Source: Eumeta japonica
Lineage: Eukaryota; Arthropoda; Insecta; Lepidoptera; Psychidae
Reading direction: 5' to 3'
DNA: 64,000 nt
NCBI GenBank assembly: GCA_005406025.1
Contig: BGZK01000002.1
Location: forward strand, 124,001-188,000
Part shown: in pieces, positions 24,701 to 36,700 of the stretch
How positions within the stretch are numbered: position 1 is the first letter of the stretch
Layout of the letters: each line of letters begins with the position of its first letter
Program-made: the position numbers and the translations under genes
Notes under the pieces: model-generated
Databases searched by the model: none
What the model was told of the DNA's origin: nothing
What the model saw: the letters and a program-made list of their open reading frames with translations, nothing else

Positions 24701-27700
24701 AGCGTCCGTAAGACGCATTGTTTACCGTATCTGTAGGCGTGCAGGTGGTGTTCGGGCCTCCGGGCGTGCCTGCGCTCGCGCCGGTGGCGGTGCGGCGGCG
24801 GCGCGTCGTCGTCCCTCCGCCCGAAGGTCCTCAGGTGCAGGGAGTGCGCGGCTTCCGACAGCGGCGCCCCGAAGGTGGCGTACGGGGAGATCTCGTATAA
24901 CTCCGCTGAGGGAGAAGTTCATGAAACAATTGTAACTTTTTGAGAGGGATTAAATATAATATAATATATGCAGTCGTGTTCCAATTAACTATTATTTGAT
25001 TTTAATAGCCGACACATTTATATAAGTGTACCATATTTAAAATTCAATCAAATACAAACGTTACAGTCGAATTGCCTTTTCTATATATAAAACACGATGT
25101 ATGACGTGGATACTGAGTTTTTGGATAAATGGATACCTCTTATAACCCGAAAGCTTTTTCAAATGGATTTTGATAGGTACACCGATATTTATAAATATCA
25201 TTTTAAACAAGTTTAATAGTAGTTATTGAGAAAAATGAAGAATTTATTTATAACAACCAAATAGTAATAAAATCATAAACAAATGTATTGCAATAAATGA
25301 ATATGTTACAAAATAAAAAGTAAGTATTTATTGAACATAGGTATTTCATAGCTGCCTTAACTATTTTTAATTGAATATTTTATGACAATAATAATATAAA
25401 AATTCAATAATAAATATATTATTTCACGAAAAGAGGTTAAAAGCTACGAGCGACATTACATATATAAAATTTTCTGTAGCAGATTCAATGCTCAAATTTT
25501 TAATATATTTTTTTTTTGTTATGAAAGTACATTTAATAGAGGATACACAGAGAGAAAGAAATATAGGGAAGAGAAAAAGAGAGGGCAAAGCGTGGTGTAT
25601 TAAGTATTAAAACTACTATAAGACCTTTATGTCAAACGATTAAAAGATATAAAATTAAGTTTCCACGTTTCACTTCAACATCTAAAATAATTTTACATTC
25701 TATTAAAAATTACAATATTTTCATTTAAAGTCAATAATCTTGTCAAAATGAGATATCAGTAAAACTGTAATAATATATGTGCATCAAAGCTCACGCAGTC
25801 ACCTGACGAATCGTCGTTGGACTTCTCGTTGCCGTTGATGGACGACGACGAGTAGAGCTTTTGGCCGTCGCGGAGCTTTTCGCGTTCCGCCTCGTTGCTT
25901 TCGCTCAGTTTGCGGTCGTCGCGCAAGTAGTGGCCGCTCGACAAGCAGAAAAACCTGATGAAGAGATACAAAACAGTACTGTGTGTAACTAGTGTTTCGG
26001 AAAAGTTTTTGTGGAGTCGGAAAAAAGTGACATGTCGTGAAATATGATGTGAGGTGATGTGACAGGTCCATGGTACGATTTAGAGGACTCCATGAACTTC
26101 GATCCGAGATGACATCGCGATATGATGGAGTTGTTGATCGATTGGGTGATGGATCAATTTGAATGTTATTCAAAATAATCGTTTGGAATGTAAATGAAAT
26201 TAGGGAAAGTTTAGGGACGAGAGACAAAGGACGGTCTTCATTTTAGCTACGTTAAAAACTATTTTATTTGTATTGAATGCTTCTTAATTCTAAGCAGAAA
26301 ACGGTCAGTGGGTTTAAAGCGGAAATAAAAGAATTATCAAACTCGAAACAAGCGCTACAATTAGCAGCCTCGTGTGTTTCACAATATTATGTCACGACTT
26401 GAGGACTGCTGCTTTATGTCACGTTGGAGATATTTTGATGGATTATTTCTTTGCGAAATAGAATTTTAGTGCGCTGTAGGGCTCAATACAATGTCATAAA
26501 AATAAAAATATGCAAATGTGATATACACAAAAGTAGATGTTAAGGAGTGTTGTAAGCATGGCATTAATATTTTTAAGGGAATTTGAAATTTAAGCCATCA
26601 AACGTTCTCAGCCTGTATAAGTCACATTTATAAATGTGAAAGGAAAAAAAATTATACCCTTGTACAAAGTGATAACATTATTAACATTAAAAGTGGCCGA
26701 CAGCATCACCTTGACCATTTTAATACCGAACGTACGCACGGTCGCCGCGTGGGCATTGGCGCGGACTCAATCAATTTTAAGGGTTGTCACAAAATTAAAA
26801 AGATATATACACACACAACATATACATAGCCTATAGAGTGTTCGATGGGGGAACGAACTTGCGAACCATCATAGAGTACATGGTTATCTTCGTCCATGGA
26901 CACTTGCAACTTCAGAGTCACCAGTGCTTTGCCGGCCTCTTGGGTAGAAATGTAGAAATAGGATATCTGATGGAGGGAGAGTGAGCCATAAAATGAAGTT
27001 CGTAGTTGAAAATGCGCTAAGTGCTTATACTCAACAAACATAAATAGCTTTCTTTTAAATAATTAAATCTTAATAAAATTATAACGCCTAAATAAACTAA
27101 GATTATTAATCGAATTCAGATAAAATGTTTAACATTATCCAGGTCGATTCAACTTATCAATGTTTGCGAAGCTAGAAGATAGAAGCTACATATTTATTTC
27201 ATAGATTGATATTCCCAAATAAATAATAATAAACGCCTCTTAGAAAAACGAGCTAAAAAAATTTACTTAGAAATGTATTTTACACAACCTTAAGTTGAAC
27301 GGCCCCCAGTTTTGACATGTAACGTTTAATCGCATAATATGAAAATTATGAGATAAAGTTTATGATCATTTCCGCACGCTATTTTGTGAAGTGTTCTGCC
27401 TCGCTAGCCACCGCCGATTACGCGGTGTTACTATAACCAATGCTGATTGTAGGTAGGTATTTCAAGATAATAAATCTATTTTAGATTATAAAATTAACTT
27501 TACGGTACAAGTTTGCTTTCTTTAATGATAATGATCTACATAAATTGAGTAGCTTTTACAAACCTGTGGCGATGTCTCGCTGACCAACGATCGATGGCTG
27601 TGATGGCAGACCAACGACTGTGGCGATGACCAACCGAAACAGTTCGACCCCCCAACGAGCAATGGGATGGCTGAGTGTTTTCACTGGTTGGTCTTTAAAA

Positions 27701-30700
27701 TCAGCAATCATGCCAAATGGTAATAAAGATTCGACTAATATTTTACCTGTTGTGTTTCTGGGGCATATGAGCGGCGTGAAAAGAGAATCTTGGTAGTTCT
27801 CCGACAGACAGTATTCGGTGAGCCACTTCGAGTTCCAGAAGGATTTTTTGTTTGCAATCTTAATCGAATACAATATGCAGATTTTGTTAGCCGCCTACAT
27901 CAGACAATTGAATACCTTCGTCAAGTCCAGCGTCAAGACCTGGCCGATCGAAAATATTTGTCTACAAGGATTTAGGTCAATGCGTCTACGTATTTATTCG
28001 ACAGAATCTTTGGAGCTACCCTACTCTGGGCCGTATAAAGTTTTAAGCAGGACTCCAAAAACAATAGACATCACCGGAGTAGAGTGTGAACGTTTCGATT
28101 GACCGCGTGAAACAGGTCGACCTCTGTCACGAGGAAGGCCAAACAAATGAAAGCACAAAAGTAAAATATATTACGCGTTCTGGACGTGTAGTGCACTTTT
28201 CAAAATGACTCGGTCATCCGCGAGGGGGTCTACCACAACTTCTTCATAGCGGGAAATTCCCTAAATGAAAAGTAAGCCGGGGTGTTTCGCTCCACGCGCG
28301 GCGCATGCGTAGTCTTACGATGTCTTACCGCGCGTATATACGGGCCGCTCCGTGCCCAGTAATTGGCGGCCGGCCGTCGTCTACCCGCCACACGAGAACG
28401 ACATTTCTCGATCATTTTAAATAGTAAAGCCTTGTTACGTTTCTAATTTTATATTATTAACAGCAACAAATAGCTTCACATAAATTAGATAGCATCTCAG
28501 TGTGCTTATTTCTTGAACGCTCGAATAAAACACCATACACCCTGGATAATTTGGTCTCAGAACCGAATTGTAAACAAATATTTTTTTCATAACATGATGT
28601 ATTTAGGACATTTATTTAAATTCACTAAGCTCGTTCGGACATCCCCGACTGTAGGCTATGACAAAATTGTTAGAACATAAGTGCAATCACCAATCTGAAA
28701 ACAAGAACGCGTCACGTACTTTTTCTTGCCCTGGATCACGCAGACGATGGCGGCCAGCGTGATGACGATCACGACCCCGCTGGCCACGCACGACAGGATC
28801 ACGGTGCGCAGGGACGTCTTACGCTCGCCGCCCGACAGGGGGGAGAATGGCTTCATTGGCGGTATTCGCCCTGAAGCAATGTAACAATTATACGAAAAAT
28901 TGTTCGTAAATACAATGCCCGTTTGATTCTAGCGCTAGTTTATGAATATATATATATGAAAAAATGTAAGGATTATTTATCCAAGTGACTAATTAAAGGC
29001 TGTTCGAATGGATAGCGTTTAGGTTTAATTAGTGTGGTAGGGCCGTACTAACAAACGTCACTCAAATGATGCGCCATGCCAAGAATTAATGTAGGAGCAA
29101 AACATATTATTTTCTATAGTTAAACAATTAATTTTCTTGCTCTTCCCAGCCTCGAGATGTGACGCGCACTTAAGTGTGCTTTGTTAATACGAACCTAAAT
29201 TGATATCATAGTTATTGACATTAATAAGACTAATGTTTGAAATTGAGGTAATAACATGAAGCAAGTATCAAGCTCCAACTACATAAATAGAGAACGATGT
29301 TAATTATTTACAACGGTGTTTCAACTTTTCTATTTGTGTATATATATGTGTGTGTATAAATAACAAACTGGTTACTACACTGTTTAAAGTATATTTTAAA
29401 GTCGAACATGGTGCTATTTGTATTCGTAAAGAAGTTTACAGCTTAAAATGGGATTGTGTAGGGTGTTTTGTAAAGTAATGTAAGTGATTTGAATGTAAAA
29501 CCAACCGCCATCTAAGTTTCTCGTATCGGCGTAGAGATTTACGCGTTCGACGCCCGCGTCGTTGTAGGCTTCTATGGTTAATTCGTACCACGCGGCCGGC
29601 GCTAGATCGCCTAACACCTGACTGGCTGCGCTTAAATTGTCTCCTACCTGAATATAAAGACAAATTATTAATATTTAATATTAACATTTATTACAAATAG
29701 CTATTAATTATCTTGTAGATACCTTAATCCAATGTTCCGTGCCGACTCTTCTATATGAAACTCTAAAGCCTAAAATGGGACAGCCGCCGTCTCGCCACGC
29801 GTAAAAATTAATTTTTATTGCTGTCGAATTTATATATAAATGCTCCTCTGGCTTAGGGGGTTTCGGACCTGAAATATAGATTTTTTTAATAATAATTATG
29901 TTATAACTTAAGTGATAACAATACAACGATATATTTATTATATCCTTATACACCGCAATAATTTCAAATCACGTCATAAAATAATATATGGAAATAAGTG
30001 GACATAATTTGTATTATTATAAAAATGCCATTGAAGAGTTAAGATATTGTATTTATAAAGCACAAGCTCATAGAAAATTGTATGCGAAAAAATTCTCATG
30101 AAATTGTTTTGATATTTATTAATTTATTAAATTTATGTTATAAATGTGAAGGGAACTCTGAAATATTATAGATGTGAAGATAACTCTACCTCTCAATCAG
30201 TTATGTTTTTACGGTCAAACCGCATTATGATCAATTTTGGAATGGAGGTAGCTTGAAACCTGAGAAGGAGAAATTTTTTCATTGTCTCTTTGTCAGTTTT
30301 TATTTATATTTTCTTACAACTCGACAATGCATAATTGATTTTAATGAATTTTAGTATGTAATATACTAATAGAACTTATCCGTAGACACTTTTTGTCTTA
30401 CTTAGGTTACTGTTTGCCTGTATTTGTTTTTATAAGTACAATATTAACATGTAATTATTTTTATTTTGTTAATTTCCATTTATTCCCTTTGTTTGAAAGA
30501 AACAAAGAGGGAAAAAGAGTTAGAGATCAAAATTAGATTTAGGGTGGAGATTTCGAAAAAAAATCCGATCAAGCATTTTTATCAAGGCATACAACATATC
30601 TACAGATATCAATTCCGACAAATAAACTAGTTTCAGTCCACTCACGACCGCCTCTAGTAGTCGCCGACAGGACCTCGCTGGGTGGCCCTATGGAGACCTT

Positions 30701-33700
30701 GTTCTTCGCCTGAATCTTGGCGTTGTAGGTCGAGCCGCACTTCAGAACGTCCATCGTGTACGATGAAGCTTCTGGCGAGAGGTCTATGCTGTGCCATTCG
30801 GTCTCGGACGCGTGTTTGTAGTGAAGAATGTAGCCTGGCGAATAAATTATTGGATATAAGGATGAGATGGTATGTATAATAACGTAATCTGTTATACAAG
30901 TTTTTATCATGCATCTTTTCGCAAACATTGATAATCTCCTTCTATTTTAGAAGAGCTTTGCCAAAGTAACTATAACAAACATATATTTTATTAGACTACA
31001 TGTCTTTTAATTCAGTGCACCATGCCCATGGCTGTCTATGAAGATATACAGTAAATCGAGAGCCGGTTTCATATTTCATATTGCTTTATTCTTAATAGAA
31101 TTATCATAATGTGATTTTGTTGATTTTTATTTATTTTAAACGTTCTTATTATATTCAAGACTTAACTCCTACTCAATGTTAATATTTTTCTAAACTCAAA
31201 ATAAGATATTTTCATTAATATTTGTTTTTAATTAAGATACAATACATACTGTCATACAATAATAATAAAATAGTTCATATAATTGTAACGGCATCAATTG
31301 CAGTTAATAATTCTAATCAGAATGCTAGTATTTACAACTAGGTCAACCGGTAACTACAGATGCTAAAACAAATGCTAACACTTTATCGTTTTGTTTTGTA
31401 TTTGTTACACAATTCAGACACTCTGTATCGAATAATTGTAGTCATTAGTTGTGCCATACACGTGAATCTGATTACCTAAGATTGGCGATCCACCATCTCT
31501 CGCCAACTGCCAGTGAAATTTGATACTGGAGGCTGTGGTATACTGTAGACTCAGAGCTGGCGCGGCGGGCGGGCGCAGCGCCACCACGTGGTAGGTAATT
31601 GAATCCTCTCCAATGTTGTTTGTCGCGGTACAAGTGAAGTTACCTGATGATTCTTCGTTTACTTCTAAAATGGTACAATATATAGGATAAAATTATGTTG
31701 CAGCCATTACATTTACTTTAAGCGATCATTAGGGTCATAAATTTAAGATAATCCCTTAATAGAGATAATACTAAAATAACGATTGACGGGTATAAGATGT
31801 TTGGTTTAAATTCAGGTTTAAGTGGGAGGGTTTAAGTTCAATTTTTGACGTGACAACGTCTTATAAATTGGTTTGCCGGGTGACACTTCAAGAAACTGCG
31901 TTACGCTCCGCTCACGTTATGCGCTCACAATGAGAGCGAGTGAGAGGCACGCGTCCCTTCCACTCGGGCATGGTTAGCCCGCCTAAGAGCGAGAGAGACA
32001 GACATAAAAAGTGAAAGGCACGCGTCCCTTCCACTCAGATAGGAACAAGTTAAGTTGTAGTAAACGCTGTTTCATTGTACGCAAATGTATTGCAGTTATT
32101 GTATGTATATTTGTATATAAATACGTATGTATGTGTAAAGGTAAAAATAAAATTTTGTTAATATGAAATTCAGTGCGAGATTCTTTATATAAATTAATGT
32201 TTTAAATATAATTCTTTGTATAAATAAATGTTTTAAATTGTTACTATTATTTCATCCTTCTTCCTACTATACGAATGAATATTCACATTAAAATGATTTT
32301 ACCACTCAAAGTCGTTGTCACGTAAAACTTTCGCCCGTATACCGACTTTACAGGCAACCAATTTTTAGTCGATTAACATCTTTGTAAACTAACTTCTTAT
32401 ATAGCTTTGCGGGCTTGCACACACCATAGTCCTACTAAATATTCTTGGTGCACATCAAAGTTCCTGAATTCGCTTTTGTGCATAATTCGTTGGGCAAATA
32501 TCAGGTTTATATTACATATATTTCGTATATCGTAGTCCCCGATAACGTTAATAATGAACAAAACAGAAATATATGTAATTTGCTTGCCCACTTTACTTGT
32601 TCGAATGTTTGGAGATATTTAATACGAAGAAATAAGTTAAATGCTGAAAAAAAGGTCGTAAAATCTATATTTCAGTACTATAATAGAAATTAACTATGTT
32701 TTATAATCAAAAATTACTTTATCGGTTTGATTAATTATATTTAATTTTTCTAATTTTCTTTCTAGGGACATGTGTTCATTTTGTAACACATTTAAATGAT
32801 ACACGAAGAGAGAACAGTATCTTCGGTTTAATAAATTGAACTATTGAATTATTTGACATTATTTAGAGACATCAAAAACAACCAAAATCGTTTTAATTAC
32901 ACAAGGCGACCTCCAGAAATTGTTACCAATCAGAGTGCTCATAGTCGTAGTAGTGCAATGCTCGAGTCTCATAGGCAATAAATATCAGAACAACACATGT
33001 TCTCTGCTCTACCAAGTATGTCAACTTCCTTTCTGCTAGTAATTATTGCATAACCTAAAATTCTTGATAGTCTTTCACTTCAGACTTGTAACTCACCCCT
33101 TATGTGTAGATGTCCCCTCGGTGTGACCTGATAATACTGATGGTGGGTGACAGGCACAGAAGCGTGAGTCCATCGAGAGCGCGGCGGAGGATTGCCCACG
33201 CAGGTGCAAGGCAAGATCACGCTCTGCCCCGTACCTCGTATTACGGAACCCCCGAAAGAAGCCACACGGGCTGGTACTGCAAATACGAGTCATTAGCATG
33301 TATTTAATGATACTAAGAAAAATAAATAACAAATTAAAGGCGGTATTTAAGTTTCTTGTCAGTATTTGCCATTTTAGATTATTTAGGAGTTTCGTAGCAA
33401 TGTTCCATATAGAACAAAATGATCATTTAAAATGAAAGAGCGTAAAATAAGAAGTATTTAAACTCACTCCTAGAGCTGGGGCCCTGGCCTACGACCAAAG
33501 TCGATTCTCCTTCGCCGGAGCCGGTGGTAGCCGATACCCAAAATTCATATTGCTGGTTTTCCATCAAGTGTCGTACTTTAAACATTAATTCGGTGTCGCC
33601 AATTTTGTCCGCTGATATGGGAAAGCTCGGATGTTTGCCAAGTCTGAAAGAAGTGCGTAACTATATCGTGGAAACAGTCACAGATCTCAATAAGTGGCAC

Positions 33701-36700
33701 AGACGTTTTCAGTACATTATTTCGCAGTTATCGGGGATTCTAAATTACATTGTCGTTTTTATATTTCTACAAAAGAAAAATAAATGAATTAAAAATGACA
33801 TTGTGAAAAGTTGAGGTTGTCCACGTTGACAGGCTCTATTAATGTATATAGAATTCATTGTCACATAAAATACAGGTTGCTGTTTGTTTGTATATTTCAC
33901 TTCCTCTGGACGATTTAAGTCATTAATTTTATTTTGTCGGCCGCGCTTATTGTCTCATTTTATTTAAAGAAGGGTAACGATTACGAGAAAGAGATAAGAA
34001 TTGAGCAGAAGAGGGTTTTAGGTAAGAGAGGTAGATATGGTATGAGAAGATGAAAAAAAGAAAGATAGCGAGAGAGAGGGTCAATAGCCCTATTATAAAA
34101 CAATTATCAATAATAATGGTTTAATAGTTCGAAGGTAATGTTCAGTCAGAGTAGCGTATCCTTGTCCTGGTTTTGTCAATAGGCCGTATAGGCAGCGGTC
34201 TAGGAGCGGCAGGTTTCAGACAATCATTATTTAAAAAGGTACATGGGGCGGCGGAAATAAAGTGGCCTTTACTCATAAAAATCTATGTCCAGTACTGACG
34301 TATCCTTTTAATCCATACTGATGTTATGCATTCGAAAGTAACAACGTCTGTGTATTTGTCTGCTACATTTTCACGGCGATTATACCGCTGAACAGATATT
34401 GAAGTTAATTGCTTTCATAAGCGTTCTTTGTCTTTCTGTTCGTTAATCAATGTATCTTCTTAAAACTAGATCACGGTTGCACTGACTGCATACTGATAGG
34501 ACACAAAGCGCCTAATAGATAAGGCATATCTCTCTATCTTTGTCTCTGTTTGTCAGTTGTCCTCTCATAATTCGACCACGAAAATTTCAACTTTTGTGAG
34601 AGTTGATATGTGCTAAAAGTTATAGTTGCGTAAAATATGCATTGTATATTATGCCAATTCTATTAATTACAATGAATTAAATTATATCAATTATTATGTT
34701 AATTAATAAGCCAACTTTGTCCACGTATTGCAAAGAACAATTAATTTTAGCGCCATTATTCTTATTATATTTTGTCCACTACGCCATTATATTTATTTTA
34801 CTAGCTTCCTTTCTTAAACAGAGCAAAAGAAAGAGAAAGACAGAGGGAGTAAGACGAAGAAAATAAAGCAGAGCGTGAGGTGAGTGAAAATAAAAGGGAA
34901 CAAAAGTTAGCTAGAGGCAAAGGAGAGGGATTGAAATCTAAAGTAAGATTAAGATTGGAAGTAGTAATAGGATTACAATCAAAAATAGAATTTAGGTTTT
35001 AATGAAGAACAAAATCTCGATTGAAATTCTATAGTAATGAGGGCGATGAGGTGGGCAAAACCTATTATTATTAGTACTATAAATGACGGCACTTGAGACG
35101 TACTAGAAAATATACATATAAGAATAGTTCGATTCTATGTACTATTCGCGAATGTATCTCTCTTCGTCATATAGTTATTATAGTTAAATATGAGTTTGTT
35201 TTTACACTGTGAATGATTTATAAATAAATAAATGGTAAAAAACTCAACACTCTTTATATATATATATATATGTTTATTAATTTTATTTACACATCGTAGA
35301 ATTTAGTGAACGACATTTATTACTTGCTTATTTTCTATACGCAAAAGGATCGAGAGAATTTCTGCGGACGAGGGCAGTGCTTCGTGTTTTGGATCGGGGG
35401 GTTCGAATGCTGAGCGCGGGCGAATTGGCCGATGAGATTTAAACTTTAAATTTTCAGCCATTGGTCCCGTGTGTTACCACGACATTGGCTACGACGACCG
35501 CTAGCGACAGCGACCAGACAAAAAAAGAATAATAGAATGAAAAGAAAATGGAAACACACCCACCGGCCAGCCTCCCTGTGGTACACCGTGTAATGCGTTA
35601 TCACGCCGTTGGGGTGCAGCGGGTAGCCAGCTGACCAGCACGGTGTCGCTGGAGAAGGCCAAGGCTTTGATGTTTTGAGGGGCGGACGGAACTGAAAAGT
35701 TCATGTGAATAATGCAAATAAAATATTGCGTCGCAAATGACGTAATATTAATGATACAGTGATGCGTACATAAATAACTAGACGGTTATGTAATTTCGCA
35801 TGAAGGAATATATTTGTTCTGATACTTAAATAAAACATAAGATCACTCACGGTCTTCTTCTGTCATACAGAAGACGGGTGGACTCCTTTTGCCGTCTCCA
35901 GCGTTGGTGAAGGCCAGCACTTGCACGGAGTAGTTCGTGTATTTGTGCAATGTGTGCAAATATGTGTCTGTTGTCGTTACTCTCTTAATTTCACCGACAT
36001 CAGCTGAAAAACGCATATATTAATAAATTATTTTACTTTTTAAGTAGAGATTTATATTTTGTAACTAGTTTCTACCCGCAATTTCGCTCACAAATTTTAA
36101 AAGCACCCCCCTCTATCCGTCGTCTTATTTGCTTTGTTCAGTAGTTTTCGCGTAAAATACAAACAAACTGTAAATATTATATTATTATGTATCTAATAGA
36201 TTTTGTAAAATAGTCTTAGACCGCATGAATCTAATTCAAATCATTTACCTCTTTCTTTTTTCTCCATGAGTATTAATAGTTAAAAAATCAGATAAACATC
36301 GTTGACCTTCTTAACACGTCAACGAAGCTGGGAGAGGAGTTACCATATCCCATGCAATATTATAAGAAACATAAAATTTAGAACTTAATCGGGTGGATAT
36401 CACAAAACTGACCAATACGCTAGTAAATCGAAGACAAATGCCAACGAAATGGACACTAAATGTGTTAGTCCACGCTGATTGTATAAAATCACTGTAAACT
36501 ATTTTTAAATCGATTCAAGTATTGTGGAGATTAACATACCCTAACGCATAAACAAACAGACAAAAATTTTTTTAGAATTTTATTGTATGCACCATAAAAA
36601 AAGCTGTTGAGATTTTAATATCAGTTCTGATCCGTTCTTAACACAATCTAATTCATGAAATAGATTAACATTTCCTTAGAGTCCCTTATTTATTATTACA

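Noticed and set aside
24648..24935. Arg/Ala-rich plus-strand open frames near 24.7-24.9 kb
   Set aside because: They are the reverse complement of the Dscam tail exon at 24726-24905.
26835..26980. Open minus-strand frame ([10 protein letters not shown], then [10 protein letters not shown]) in the intron after the transmembrane exon
   Set aside because: It has an acceptor-like CAG and a GTATAT donor, but the phase left by the transmembrane exon puts it in another frame that stops quickly. No family was recognised, so it is not called a Dscam exon.
32397..32693. Overlapping small open frames on both strands
   Set aside because: They have AT-rich composition, no recognised domain and no codon bias, and lie next to a repeat; chance frames are likely.
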